Origin: Rhynchopus euleeides
Taxonomy: Eukaryota > Euglenozoa > Diplonemea > Diplonemida > Diplonemidae
DNA: 64,000 bases
NCBI GenBank assembly: GCA_963210315.1
Contig: OY723283.1
Location: forward strand, 1,426,001-1,490,000
Reading direction: 5' to 3'
Shown: positions 1-11,076 of the stretch, piece by piece
How the letters are laid out: each line of letters starts with the position of its first letter
How positions within the stretch are numbered: position 1 is the first letter of the stretch
The notes under the pieces: generated by a model
What the model saw: the letters and a program-made list of their open reading frames with translations, nothing else
What the model was told of the DNA's origin: nothing
Databases searched by the model: none
Program-made: the position numbers and the translations under genes

Positions 1-2544
1 TATCTTCGGACGTGTCCTGCAGGGAGGTGTGAGCAGGGTTATTGGCATTCGACAAGCTCTCTTCTCTGCACCCAAACCACACAATCACCGCACCCTTCCC
101 CACACCCTATCGTTGCGCACTGTGCCTGAAGGACTCTCGGTTGATGGAGACGCTCTCAGGAAGCTGTGGTGAAGTGCTGCATGTCCAGGCACACTCAAGG
201 TCATACCACGGTCCACCACCCATGATCGTCAGCCGTTCTCCGGTCTTGGTTGCGACACCATTTGTCTCTCGCACATTCTTCTTGCTCCGTCGGAGAGAAG
301 ATTGTGCGTAGTTGCGTCTTGTGCACACAGCAGACTGTAGTGCGGTCTGGGCAGTCCCACCGTCTTGTTTGAGAGGGTTTCTGTCACGACAGCTGATGGC
401 CGTCTCATGTGGCCGAGTGCGTCGGGCCACACAGGTGTCAGCTTGCAGTGTGCAGGGCGCCACTGACTTCATCCCCCACGTCCCATTATTAGAGCATATT
501 TTCTTCTTCGCTTTTAGCTTCTTATCCCCCCTTCATCAACGTCACCCCACCACACCCAACCAGACCCCTCCCGCGTCCATTTTCTTTTCTCATTTCTTAT
601 TGATGTTGTTGCCGTTCGTATTTCCTTCGTAATAGCGAACCCACCACCCCACCCCTTCCCTGCCCGCCCACACCCCGATAAACCCCCTTGCTTCGGCGCA
701 CCACCACGTCCCCAATCCCTTCCTCGACGCCGCCTTGCGCAACCAACATTCAGAAGGCGTCGGGCTGACAACACGGCTTTTGTTGTGTTGTGGACATGAA
801 AACGATGATGCTCCCGCAGCTGATGCCGCGAGTAGCTGTTCACCATGCGAAGTGAGGTCCAGACACGCACACACCTCAGAGATGACAATGGCTTGTGTTT
901 GCAAAGCACACTCACACTCCTGTATTTCGTTTATATTATGGTTTGGCAGTGATTGTGGGGCTTTTGTTTTTCAACTTGATACAATATGACAAGTATTACG
1001 TCAGATATGTTTTGGAAGCGATCACTGCCAAGCCAGGTTTTAGTTGACACATGTTCTCCTTGTTCCACTGCGCACGGCGGAGCTGTGTACCATGGACTGT
1101 CTTCGGTCATGGTTTCTGTCTCGGTATCCCTGTTGTTTTAGAGTTCGATAGTGTGTTGTTACAGGCATGGCGTCATCGGCGTGGCAGCCGCTTCCCACCG
1201 CTTCGCCTGCAGATGACGCTCTTTTGATTCTGACTCTTGGTTTTCTTGCGATGTTGACAACAGTCAACCGTGCACGGGGACGATGGCGCCCTGTGTGGCA
1301 CCGCCCACATCGCAACAAGATTTGACACCAGAGCAGGATAGAGGTTGGTTGGGAGGAGACTGGGCTTCCCCGTCCCCTGCCCCCTTTGATTCATGCGCAA
1401 CACAGTGCATGCTTAGACATTCGCTTTCCTCCCCCTGTGGCCCTACCTCCTTGACCTGTCGATATACCGCCCTGTTGTGTTTTGGAAGCAGCTGTGTTGC
1501 ATCACGGGTCTTTGTCTGTGCCCGCCAGTTTGGCTGGTCGGCTGCACACATTCCGCTTGCTTGCTGCTACGATGTTTTTTGCCTTTGGTTGACCCTGACC
1601 TGACAGCGACATCCACCGGAAAAATTGATGTCGCCGTGGTTGGGAATGGGATTTGCCAGCCTCAATCGCAGCAGCTGTTATGAGCGGGGGCCTGCTGCAG
1701 GGTCGCAAGAGGTCGAGAGGCTTTGTGAAGCCTGGGCACCTCTGTGTCCCGCCAACACACAGGCACGTCCCCACAGACTGGAGGCCCGCGACGCCCTCCC
1801 TCCCCACTGCCCATCTGCTTCCATCCTCAAGCGGCTTCCGCCACCCCTCCCATCCCATCTGGTCCCGCCTGCGTCTCCGTTCCCTTCTCCCTGAACTCCC
1901 ACCCACTAGATATCCATAAGTACAAGTAACCGGAACCCATGAAACGTCGGTATTTTATTCAGCAAAAGACAAAGACAGACGAGGGCGCGTGGCAACATAC
2001 CCTGCCCTCCAGTTCGTGGAGGGCAGCGTCAGAACCAATCCGCACTGGTCCCGACATTATCGCAGTGCCGGAGGCGGCCGTCTCCGCCAAGGAATGCCAG
2101 TGCCACAGCCTGTTCTGGCAGAGGCAGTGTTCCACACCCTCCACGTGCGGAACGTGTCGGTGCTTCTCCGACTGAGGCTCGGGGCACTGGCAGCCATGTC
2201 TGAGGCCTGGTGCCGCCTCAGCTGCTGCGTGTTGAAGCAAGCATGCCCACCGCAGCCCTGCAGGAAGGTTGAACCGAACCTGAAGGAAACAAAACCAAAA
2301 ACACAACGAAGCGTGTTGCATGAAGGTGAGACTCCTCGAGAAACGACAGAAGCCTGACCCGCCTCACCACCACCCACCCCTTCACCCCTCCCTGCTTGTC
2401 TGCCTTGGTCTGTTTGCCCCGCTCTTCGAAGTCCTCCACCCTCCTCCGTGTCACCCACCTCTCACCCAGGTACACTGGGTGAGTTCACTTGTGGGTCCGT
2501 AGTTAGCCATTTTCTAAGCCGCGTTCTGCGAAGCCCTTGACCGC
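1..2544. other. no confident gene
   Basis: I see no reading frame with recognisable protein character in this stretch and no clear exon bounded by the GTATG donor/CAG acceptor pattern used by neighbouring genes. It holds pyrimidine-rich mRNA-like tracts (for example around 490-720 and 2350-2480) that could be the 3' UTR of an upstream gene plus the intergenic spacer before RPN12. A short 3' exon of an upstream gene cannot be excluded. Confidence 0.5.
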
Positions 2545-2564
2545 TCTGAGCCGGTCCCGATACA

Positions 2565-3934
2565 ATGGCGGAGCCGGCAAAGGCTGTGATGGAGGCGCAC
2601 AAACAATTCCAGGAGTTCAAGAAGGTATGTCCTGCATGTGCTGTTGGTGCCGCTGCGTTGCGTTGTGTGTGCCAACTGATGCTGCCTTCCATCCCTTGCA
2701 TCCTGCGTTTATTTCCACCTTTTGCCACCCCCCCCCCTTTCCTTTCGTGCACCCACACACCTCCGCAGTTGGCGGATGCGAAGAACTACGAGGAGGCGAA
2801 TAAGGTCCTGTCTGGGCTGAAACTGCTGTTCACACGCTTCCCCACCTTCCTGAACCCGGAGGCCACGACAGACACACGGTATGCCCTGTGATGGCAAAGG
2901 TCCGGCGTGTCTGCTGGTGGGGTGCTGTGCAGCACCCTCAAGACGCAGCACCTGCAACCCCAACGCCACTCACAGGAGCCAGGAGGTCGTGCTGGTGCGG
3001 GAAACCATGGAGCACGCTGTTCTGGCAGCAGCATCTGCGAAAGACATGGGTATGCCTCTCTCTTGCATTTGCAGCGCTGTGCGGGTGTGGGCGGGGCGCA
3101 GTTTCCTGTTCACCGCGAGCGACAAGCAGAATGCCACATCACCTCCCTAACAACCGACACCACACCCCTCCCAAACCTGCCAGGTGCGTTTGAGCGCCAC
3201 TTTGAGATCCTTCGGACATACTACACCGACTTTGAGGATGAGCCTGCAAGCGAACGCCGCCTCCTCATCCTTGGGCTGCATCTGCTCCGCCTCCTCGCTA
3301 CCAACGAGACACGCATGTTCCACATGGAGATGGAGCGGATCACCGTCGTCGACCAGGACAGCATGTACATCCGCGTATGTCTCTGTCTCTGTGCTCTCGG
3401 GGAGGGGGGGGGGTGGGGGTCGGGAAACTGCTCTTCCCGCACCCGTCTTTTGTTGTGCTGCGTTGTGCTGCAGCTCGCTGCCCTCTTTCCACCCCAACTA
3501 CACACGCGCACCCAACCCGCTCCCAACTACACTGCACACAGGACGTGATCCAGCTGGAGCGGTATCTCATGGAGGGGAGCTACCTCAAGATGTTGACCGC
3601 CAGAAAGAAGGCCCCCTCTGCGCACTACGAGCCGCTGATGGAGATGCTGCTGGAGACGGTGCGGCGGGAGGTGTTCAAATGTGCGATGCGTTCGTACGAC
3701 AGCCTGTCGGTTGACGGGGCTCGGCGTCTCCTCATGTTTGACAAGATGGACGACGTCCTGGCCTTTATCGACGAGGAGCGGAAGAAGCTTGACGACGACA
3801 ACGCCTCCGCATGGAACCTGCGTGGCGACACCTTCCACTTCTCCGACAACGAGCAGCACGGCGACACACTCCCCTTCACCACACTCATCCAAAACCAGCT
3901 GCACTACTCCCACGAGCTCCAGCGGATTGCATAG
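2565..3934 (+). CDS. RPN12: 26S proteasome regulatory subunit RPN12/PSMD8 (5 exons)
   Basis: Non-ATPase subunit of the 19S proteasome lid, acting in ubiquitin-dependent protein degradation in cytosol and nucleus. I read five exons: 2565-2624, 2769-2878, 2976-3049, 3184-3374 and 3542-3934. The four introns (144, 97, 134 and 167 bp) all start GTATG and end CAG, and the phases join cleanly to about 275 residues, the usual RPN12 length. The family signature is in the last exon: QLERYLMEGSY, followed by the winged-helix region and the C-terminal QNQLHYSHELQRIA helix. The middle exons give SQEVVLVRETMEHAVLAAA and GLHLLRLLATNETRMFHMEM, matching the helical repeats of the family. The start ATG lies 20 bases after a pyrimidine-rich GAG that could be a trans-splice acceptor. 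Identification is by remembered family motifs and is strong; exon ends are by eye. Confidence 0.92.
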
Positions 3935-4492
3935 GCATACACATACGAAGCGGATAGGGACCGCCCCCCCCCCCCCCCCCAGCCTTATTCCCGTTGAAGT
4001 ACAACACCCCCCTCCCTTGGAGTAACCGGACCAACGTCCACGCTACACAATAACATGGAGGCCAAGGGCAAGGGGGGTGGGTGGGTAGGTGAGGAGAACG
4101 AGGCGTTGGAGGCAGTGGGGTGTTCTGGGTATATTGGGGGGGGGGGTGCAGGGTGCTGAGCAAAAGGCATAGCGTGTAGTTATGTGTTTTTTTGTCCTCC
4201 GGTTCATAACCCCTGGCTTTTCTCGCTGTATCTCTCTCTCTCTCTCTCTCCCCTCCCTCACCCCATCTTTGCCCCACTAACAAATCCGCTCGGGGAGGAC
4301 GGAGGGGAGGGGAGGGGAGGGGGCACGATTCAAGAACGCCCATCAGTGGCAACGGCAACAGAAATGTGACATGGGGGGTGGGGACGGGGGCAAAAAGACG
4401 GGAGGTGTGGCTTGTGGGGGGGGGGGTGGAGGCAATCAACCCATGTAGATAGTGGGCTGCCCCCTTCAGCACCCCCCCCCCTCAAATTCGAC
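3935..4492. other. RPN12 3' flank, homopolymer-rich spacer
   Basis: No gene seen. The stretch has long C and G runs (3963-3980, 4136-4147, 4418-4427, 4471-4480) and a CT microsatellite near 4229-4250. It ends at the 9-bp target duplication of the element at 4502. Confidence 0.6.
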
Positions 4493-4563
4493 TTCACTAC
4501 CCAGGCATGTCGCTAAGCGTCGACCGTCGACCCAGTGATTTTGGGTTTCCCCCCCCATAAAAA

Positions 4564-4780
4564 AGCGTCGACCCAGCGTCGACCCAGTGGACTGGGTTGA
4601 CGCTTGGTCGAGGCTTGGAGCGTCGACCCAGTGGAACTGGGTTGCCATTCAAGCCTGGACCAAGCGTCAACCCATTTATTACACTGGGTCGACGCTAACC
4701 TAGCGTTGACCCGGTTACACTGGGTCGACGCTCACCAAGCGTCGACCAAGCGTCAACCCACTTTCACTGGGTCGACGTCG
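4564..4780. repeat. GTCGACCC/GGGTCGAC interspersed inverted minisatellite
   Basis: Short words GCGTCGACCCAGTG and their reverse complements CACTGGGTCGACGC alternate about a dozen times, so the tract can fold into many alternative hairpins. It forms the left third of the 864-bp element and recurs at 54200-54415 in the second copy. In-frame translations of it are artefacts of the repeat. Confidence 0.85.
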
Positions 4781-4807
4781 AAGAGAGTATGGTTTTGCAG
4801 GAACAGA

Positions 4808-5033
4808 TGATCACTACCGTGGCCTCCGGCGGCTGGGGGGCTCCGCCCCCCAGACCCCCCTGTGGCGTGTGTCTCGTACTCAAGTCATTCGATTCCCACC
4901 GGGTCAGGGAATCCAACCACTCCAGTCGCCTCAGGGGGACACAGCCAACTCACACAGAATCTGTACGCCCACAATGAACAGATGTTCACTACCGTGGCCT
5001 CCGGCGGCTGGGGGGCTCTGCCCCCCAGCCCCC
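4808..5033. repeat. paired GC-hairpin modules (pair 1)
   Basis: Two copies (about 4812-4862 and 4985-5034) of a ~50-bp module containing CTACCGTGGCCTCCGGCGG followed by a GGGGGGCTC/GCCCCCC hairpin and ACCCCCC. The same module occurs in pairs at about 18940/19100, 24412/24547 and 54450/54625, always 135-177 bp apart. Confidence 0.85.
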
Positions 5034-5374
5034 CTATCTCGCGTGCCCGTCTAGTAACCAAGTCCTTGCGCTTTGACGGCCGTGGCATATCAGGGGGCAG
5101 CGTCGAAATCATGGTCCCGAAAGCCATTTTTTGGTTTCCTCCGGCACCCGACGGCGCGAGCGGGAGAGGAACCACGGAAGGAACCCAGCGCCTCACACCG
5201 TGCCCACCTAGTGGTCCACCGATGGGAAAATTTGGCAACAACACGAGCGCGCGCGAAGCGCGCGCGAGAAAAATTGACCCCTAGTGTTTTCCCCCCTGAT
5301 CCCCCCCCAAAACAGGAGCGTCAACCCACCAAATCTCCAAAATCGAAAAGTTAGCGACAGGCCTGTTCACTACC

Positions 5375-6001
5375 CCCCCTCCTCTATATCCGTCTCTCTG
5401 TAACTTACATTGTTTCTCGGAGTTTTTGTGCCACAGCAGCCCACCCCCCTCTTCCCCCCCCCCCCCCCCCGACCCCCGCCCACCGCCATTCTCCAAGCCC
5501 GCACGTTCACACATTCCTACTGATCTAGCCTATTTCTCTGCAGCCGAAGCAGATATGTGCCTTGGGGAACGCCCACCGGCCTCCGTCGTTACCTTCTAAC
5601 TTCTCCATACATGTGTCGGGGAGGGGGGGCGGGGGGCGTGGAGGGTGCCGTAGTCCCCTATATCCCGCCGCCCCACCCCACTCCCGACTGATGTGCATCC
5701 TAAGACAAGCTGGTGTGGGAACGGTATCCAGGCCCCCACTCCCACTCCCACCCCCCGAAGATAGGATTGTTGCCATCGCTTTGGGGGGGGGGGGTTTTGC
5801 CTTGTCCGCCTGTTCGCACAGACGTGCCAAACAGTGGTTTGTTTTGTGACACCATCAGCTCAACACCCACCCCAGGCACAGGGTGCACCGGGCGAATTTA
5901 CACAACGGTGGCCTTGCCTTGTCGCTGCAGAGACATGGCCTGCTGCACAACCCAGATCGTCGTGCGGTTGTGATGAGCCTGCGCCAGCAGGTAGCGGAGA
6001 G
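5375..6001. other. spacer with poly-C/poly-G runs
   Basis: No gene seen. Contains long C runs (around 5457-5470), G-rich stretches (5610-5645) and a G10 run near 5784. The end of this stretch probably carries the 5' UTR of the next gene; a CAGCAG acceptor-like site lies at 5986-5991. Confidence 0.5.
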
Positions 6002-8054
6002 ATGCTGTACATAGCGCTCCTCGAGGAGGAGCAGTTCGACGGGGGGGATGCCGAGGACCAGCCCCTCGGGCGCCAGGGGAGTGCGCTCGGACCCCGCGGG
6101 TCTTCGTCGCATGTGGGCCCCCCAGCGACACCCTCGCTCCACTTCCACGATGTCGTCCCTGCGCCATCGGTGAGCTGCTTCTCCCTGGAGCTGCAGGCTT
6201 CGTATGAGGCTGCTCTTGAGAAGTCGCTTGCGCTGTCGCTGCTCCGCATCGAAGAGAAGTATGAACCGTGCATCAGCATTCCCACACAATATATGCTTGC
6301 TTCGTGTAGCTTCATGTACACCCCGCACCCTCTGAAGCACTTCTACATTACATCCCCCCACCCACCCCACAGACTCGCGGTGCTGCGAGCAGACCAGCCG
6401 CTGCTCCGCCCACGCGGGATGGAGTTGGCGCCCTACCGCCCACTCGGGACTGGGATGCAGGAGATGGCGGAGCGCTCCCTCATATGCGAGTGGGCGCTGT
6501 TCCACAACTTCGGGCTGCCGTGCCATGCCCTGCTGTCCGGGGCAGGGGAGCGGTGCGTCGCGCTGGAGAGGGTGCCGTCACGACAAGCCCTGCCGGCGCA
6601 GCGCGGCCTCACCCCTCCGCAGCACATGGGCCGCCTCCCGCGCTCCCCAGCGCTGCGCCGCCCGTCCCTCCTCGTCGACGGCGAGCCCCTCCAGCGCACC
6701 ACAGCCAAGGCCCCCCCGCCGGGCATCGAGTCCGCCTACGGCGGACACTTCGACCCCTCCGACGACAGCGCCACGGAGGCCGTGCTGGAGGAGACGCTTG
6801 CTGACGACACCCCCTGTGCGTTGGATCTGAGCCCCCTGGCGGGGGTGCTTGCCAGTGATGAGGAGCTGCTCATCACAGCCACGTGGCGCCAGTCGACCCG
6901 CCGTGCCAAGCCCAAGAAACGCCGCCCCCGCGGCAGCCCCTTGGGTGCCATCTGCGAGGAGGCGACAGACGTGTTGGTGAATGAGCTGTGGGCGGGTGTG
7001 GTGCCCCACTTCAAGGGTTTGGTGCCGCCGCATGGGATTGCGGCTGCGGAGCAGCCGCCCCGCAGCAGCACGGCGAACAGCGTAGAGACGGACAGCACGG
7101 CGAAGGCGAGCGTGCCCCTGGGCAGCGGGAGGGCAAACCGGGTCCAGCACCGCCCCCACACAGGGGAGCCGCGCCCCGCCGCGCAGCGCTGGGTTGTGGG
7201 GCCTGGGCAGGCGGGGGAGCCCAGCGCACACCCGTTGCCGCAGCACACCGGTGATGGCGACGGGGACTTTGCGCGGGATGAGGCGTACGCAGAAGGCGGG
7301 TGTGCGGGTGGCTGTGGTGCGCGTGAGGCGGCCTCGGAGGAGGAGGAGGAGGATGCAGAGGCGGGGGGTGGGGTGTGCGCGCGGCGGTCCCGTGAGGGTG
7401 TGGCGCAGGGGCAGGCTGATGGTGGTGGTGGGGGCAGGGCGGAGCCGAAGCCTGCTGAGAAGCGGAAAAAGAAGTCGAAAGGCAAGAAGCGCGGCAGCAA
7501 GCAGACGATGCGGCTCGACGAGTATGTCCTGGAGCAGAACAGGCTGTTTCAGCAGGGCCTGTCGCCTTATGCCCAGGATGCGCGTGGCAGCATCGACAGC
7601 GACCTGACGCTGCCGCCGCTCTACCACTCTGTGCCCGTCTGCACAAATGTGGGCGAGGCGGATGTGTCGAGCCCAGTTCCCTCCGACGACCTCGAGGCCC
7701 CGGTACCCAAAGCACACCACAGCCACGGGGTGGCGCAGCTTGATGCCACGTCGCCGTCGGAGTCGCTGTCGGGTTCCCCGCTTGACGTGGCGCTGCCCCT
7801 GTTGTCAGGTGTGCCTGTGCCTGTCGCAGGGCGCTATGACTGGCCGGTGCGAGCGCAAACGGTATGCAGAGAGGGGCGCAGGAGGCAGTTTGTTGGGGGG
7901 TGGGAGGTGTGATTTGAATCGCCAGCTCGGAAATGGTTTGGAATCGAATGCCGGTCGCGCCGTTGCTTTCAATCAATCCATTGTTCACCCACAGGCAATA
8001 CCGTCGCATGCGCGGGTCGTGCGCATGCACCAGCAGTACCTCCCGCAGCAGTGA
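6002..8054 (+). CDS. unknown protein with acidic and lysine-rich C-terminal half
   Basis: I do not recognise this protein. The chosen start (ATG 6002, protein MLYIALLEEEQFDGG...) lies 11 bases after a CAGCAG that could be a trans-splice acceptor; the frame is open upstream to 5834. The first coding block runs to 7861, where a GTATGC donor begins an intron ending with CACAG at 7994; the last exon 7995-8054 adds 19 residues ending QQYLPQQ, giving about 639 residues. A second, frame-preserving intron may be retained around 6270-6373, because a pyrimidine-rich tract there ends in CCCCACAG. Visible features: a structured-looking N-terminal part (helical segment SYEAALEKSLALSLLRIEEK), a low-complexity middle, an acidic stretch (SEEEEEDAEAGGG) and a basic run (KRKKKSKGKKRG) that may be a nuclear signal. 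Function not assigned. Confidence 0.7.
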
Positions 8055-8467
8055 GATACTTCTATATTTCCGGCTCCCGCACAATATACAAATTACTACC
8101 AAAAGCAACCATGAACTCTCTAGCCTCGGCACGCAGAAAAGTAAGTAAAAGAAAAGGGGGGGCGCCGACAAAAAAACATATGGTGTCCCAAAAAAAGATG
8201 TATCGCTGGGCCCCCCCCCCTCCCCTTTCACCCACCCGATGTTTGCTGCCTGCAGTGCTGCCCGGCAAATCCCCATATGGCCCGCCCATGCAACTCCCGC
8301 TATCACGCCATGCAGTGTTCGTGTTTCTCGGGGGCGTCTGGTTGCCCTACTGAGAGTCAAAAACCTGCTAGATTCAACACACCCCCTTCTGTTGTCACGT
8401 TGTGCGCCTGCTCAACACACACAGCCTCACTGCATCACCCCTGAGCGCCAACACGCACCCAGCAGGG
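8055..8467. other. intergenic spacer and 5' UTR
   Basis: No gene seen. Purine-rich then pyrimidine-rich sequence with poly-A and poly-C runs. It ends in CACCCAGCAG at 8456-8465, an acceptor-like site two bases before the next start codon. Confidence 0.5.
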
Positions 8468-9220
8468 ATGAGTGCCGTGCGCAGCGCTCATGTCAAAAAG
8501 ATCGATGGGGAGCTGAAAAAGGCACTGGGTACGGGCGATGCTGCCCTTGCCGAGCGGGTGATCGATGCGCTGTTCAAAGCGCATGCCTGCAGCGCGAGCG
8601 TGACTGGGGAGTACAAGTCTCAGTTTCGGGCGATATGCCTGAATTTTGCGGCCGTGGCGCCGCTGCTGAAGACGGGAGGTATCACGCCAGAGGAACTCGC
8701 TGTGATGAGCTCCAAAGACATGAACAGCCCCACTGCGAAGCAGGCGACTGAGCAGATCCGCAAGGAGGAGATTGCGTATGTCTTCCGAAATACCAGCCAC
8801 ACCATCGCCGTTTTATGTTGTGTTTCTGCTGTGCGTGTTTGCCCCCCATGGCTCCCCTTCACCACTCCACTGCCCGACCTGCAGAGCTGACATCCTGGAG
8901 GAGCAGTTCAGCGCAGTGTGCGGCAAGTGCGGCCTCATTCGCATGTCTATCGCAAACACCAACGTGCTGTTGGATCTGGAGGACAGGTATGCAGCGGATT
9001 GCCTGGCCCACTCACACGTCCTTCCCCGTGCAGTGATCGCTGCAAAGGCGACGATGACTTCTGCTACTGTGATGCAGAGCTCAACGATGAAGACGAACGC
9101 CGAATAAAGGAGGAGGCACGCAAGGCTCGTGAGGCGGAGGTGGAGGCCGCCAAGCGGAAGGAGGAGGCTGAGGAGGCTGCGAAGGCAGATGGCCCGCCGA
9201 ATAAGAGGGCGCGAAAATGA
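8468..9220 (+). CDS. TFIIS-like central domain / zinc-ribbon-like protein (3 exons)
   Basis: Exons 8468-8775, 8885-8986 and 9034-9220 join in frame to about 198 residues; both introns start GTATG(T/C) and end GCAG. The first exon reads like the TFIIS central domain: ERVIDALFKAH, then EYKSQFRAICLNFAAVAPLL, then ITPEELAVMSSKDM and a TEQIRKEEIA helix. In transcription elongation factor S-II this domain docks on RNA polymerase II. Exon 2 carries CGKCG and exon 3 a further cluster (RCKGDDDFCYC), so a divergent zinc-binding ribbon is likely, but the DE dipeptide of true TFIIS is not evident. The tail is a charged K/E helix ending NKRARK, a plausible nuclear signal. It may be a TFIIS paralogue or another protein using this domain. 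Start chosen because CAGCAG immediately precedes it. Confidence 0.75.
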
Positions 9221-9738
9221 GATGTGCGGGTGAGGTTGGTGTGACTCTGCTGTTGCACCGCTGCAACGATTCACGTGTGCCTCCGCACATGGAGACATCG
9301 CATCGAGCAGTGCGGGGACTTGGAGTGTTTTCTGCATGCGACGCCGCCATGAGGTGGCAGGCCCATGGCCCCACTGACCAGCCCTCTCTATCCCTCTGCC
9401 GTCGCATCGATGCATGCATTAGTCCCTCTAGTCCGCCTTCTCTTGCAACCGTTCCGTTGCACGACACTGCCGGGTCGCCCCCCACCGATTCGGGGTAGTT
9501 GCCATGATACCCAAAATGGGGCTGAAAACAATCCGTAGCGGGGACAGAGCCCGTTTTGTGCTCTCTACGAGACCGCCTTCTGGCACACACACAGTTTGCA
9601 CACGCCCAACACAAGCCCTGCCCCAGCCCCCGACCCCCACCTAGCTACCGAACCGACTGATCTGCACCAGCTACCCCCGCCACCCCACTCCGCACTGCTG
9701 CTTTCCCATCAAGCCTGTCCAGGCTGTGGGCGCCACAC
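9221..9738. other. intergenic spacer
   Basis: No gene or repeat recognised; pyrimidine-rich sequence precedes the next coding region. Confidence 0.45.
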
Positions 9739-11076
9739 ATGCGACGTGCGTATGTGCTTCGCCCACACTGGCTCCCCCGCGCCACGGTGTGCCGGCCCCA
9801 TGCCTTACAGCAGAGGACGTGCGCTCTGCGTGCCTACCTGCTGGAGTACATACGCCAGGCGAAGGACGGCGAGGCTCTGCCCCTGACGAAGTCAAAACCC
9901 CCGCGCAAACGTTGGACCAAGTCCGACAGCTCCGCCACTGAGGTGCTGCGCCCTGCCATCCCCGACCTGACTCAGCTCAGCCAAAGCGGGGCCCACGCCG
10001 AGTGGGAGTCTGCTGCCGATGCGCAGTTGGCGTCCCTCCGTGACTCTCACTACAAGGTGGGGCCCAAGTCGATGCGCTACCTCCTGACCACCTGTGGCGA
10101 CTATCAGGTAGCTCGACGATTTATGAACCGACACGGAATGTCGTTTTCAGACGCCGGGTCTCAGCTGGTGCAGGTCTGCCTCCGTGCTGAGGACTATTCC
10201 CGCTGCGAGGAGGTGTGGAACGCTCTCATCGAGGAGACCAGGTCTGGGAAGGTTGTGGATGGCCTCGACTTGGTGCTGGACAGCATGTGCATCCATCTCA
10301 GCAAAGCCCAGAGGTTCGCAGAGCTGTCGCGCCTGATCGACACCCGGCAGGGCACCTACACACACCGCGTGACGGGGGATACCCTCGCCCTCCTGGTCAG
10401 GACGTGCCAGTCCTTTCCCGATTTGGAGGCGACGCTGCAGCGCGCACACAGCTGGCGCATCACAAGCCGCAGTTTCGCCTACGCTGTGGTGGAGGCCTGT
10501 ATTAAGGTGCTGGACAGGCGGTGTGTCGGGCTGCTGGAGTGGATCATCGAAGGCGACTTCGCTACCCCTCGTGCCTCGTGGTTCCACAATACCGTCGCGG
10601 ACCGGGCGCGCGCAGTGTCTGCACCTCCCGCCACCAACGCAGAGGCGGCGGAGCGTATTCTGTTGGATATCGAGCGTGGGCTGCCCCGCAGGCGGAGCGT
10701 CAACACATGGTCCGGAGCGTGGGGCGGGTTGGTGTATCTGCAGTGTTTGCTGGGTAGTTTCTCCGCTGCTGAGCGGACCTTCTCAAAGCTGGAGGCGACG
10801 AAAATGGAGCTGGACCACATCTGCAGAAAGTATCTCCTGTGCGCAGCAGGCATTGTGTTGCGGCGGAAGAGCGCTCATGCCGGTCCACCACGGTGGCGTC
10901 ATATCGCCGACACTGCGTGCAGAGACGCCACGCGCGACGCCACGCGCAGGCTGCATTCTTTGGTAATAGGGGGACGGTACCTCGATCGTCGGCTGAAGAT
11001 GGATGGCGGGCTTGCCACCCCCAAGATACAGACAGAGGCCCACCGTGTTGACGCAATGCAGTGGAGTGGGGCGTAA
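9739..11076 (+). CDS. PPR-like helical-repeat protein, probably mitochondrial
   Basis: Single open frame of 445 residues. The N-terminus is rich in Arg and hydrophobics without acids (MRRAYVLRPHWLPRATVCRP), like a mitochondrial presequence. The body is a string of paired amphipathic helices (for example AEDYSRCEEVWNALIEET, KAQRFAELSRLIDTR and GSFSAAERTFSKLEATKME) with the spacing and Trp/Leu/Ala pattern of pentatricopeptide repeats. PPR proteins bind organellar RNA and act in processing, editing, translation or mitoribosome assembly; euglenozoan mitochondria use many. The repeats are degenerate, so I cannot say which RNA or complex is involved. No intron is needed. The start could lie further downstream if the first residues are 5' UTR. 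Confidence 0.65.
   Translation: MRRAYVLRPHWLPRATVCRPHALQQRTCALRAYLLEYIRQAKDGEALPLTKSKPPRKRWTKSDSSATEVLRPAIPDLTQLSQSGAHAEWESAADAQLASLRDSHYKVGPKSMRYLLTTCGDYQVARRFMNRHGMSFSDAGSQLVQVCLRAEDYSRCEEVWNALIEETRSGKVVDGLDLVLDSMCIHLSKAQRFAELSRLIDTRQGTYTHRVTGDTLALLVRTCQSFPDLEATLQRAHSWRITSRSFAYAVVEACIKVLDRRCVGLLEWIIEGDFATPRASWFHNTVADRARAVSAPPATNAEAAERILLDIERGLPRRRSVNTWSGAWGGLVYLQCLLGSFSAAERTFSKLEATKMELDHICRKYLLCAAGIVLRRKSAHAGPPRWRHIADTACRDATRDATRRLHSLVIGGRYLDRRLKMDGGLATPKIQTEAHRVDAMQWSGA

Larger units (their letters stand above)
4502..5365. mobile_element. non-autonomous DNA transposon, copy 1 (864 bp, 9-bp TSD)
   Basis: The left end reads CAGGCATGTCGCTAA and the right end is the reverse complement of CAGGCCTGTCGCTAA, a 15-bp terminal inverted repeat with one mismatch. 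The element is bracketed by a perfect 9-bp direct repeat TTCACTACC (4493-4501 and 5366-5374). A second copy at 54138-55004 has the same ends and interior but a different 9-bp duplication, so the boundaries are secure. Inside are a GTCGACCC minisatellite, two copies of a GC-hairpin module, and a GCGCGCGCGAAGCGCGCGCG hairpin near 5249-5268. No transposase is encoded. A 9-bp duplication suggests Mutator-like mobilisation. An 8-bp (hAT) reading is possible if one asymmetric terminal base belongs to the element. Confidence 0.9.

Noticed and set aside
2565..3934. First impression of translin for the five-exon gene
   Set aside because: QLERYLMEGSY and the C-terminal helix order fit RPN12/PSMD8, not translin.
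7011..8360. 449-codon minus-strand frame overlapping the unknown gene at 6002
   Set aside because: Low-complexity Pro/His/Ala antisense of a GC-rich gene, with no motif.
9739..9815. GTATGT...TTACAG as a possible intron at the start of the PPR-like gene
   Set aside because: Removing it would break the phase of the well-supported downstream frame.
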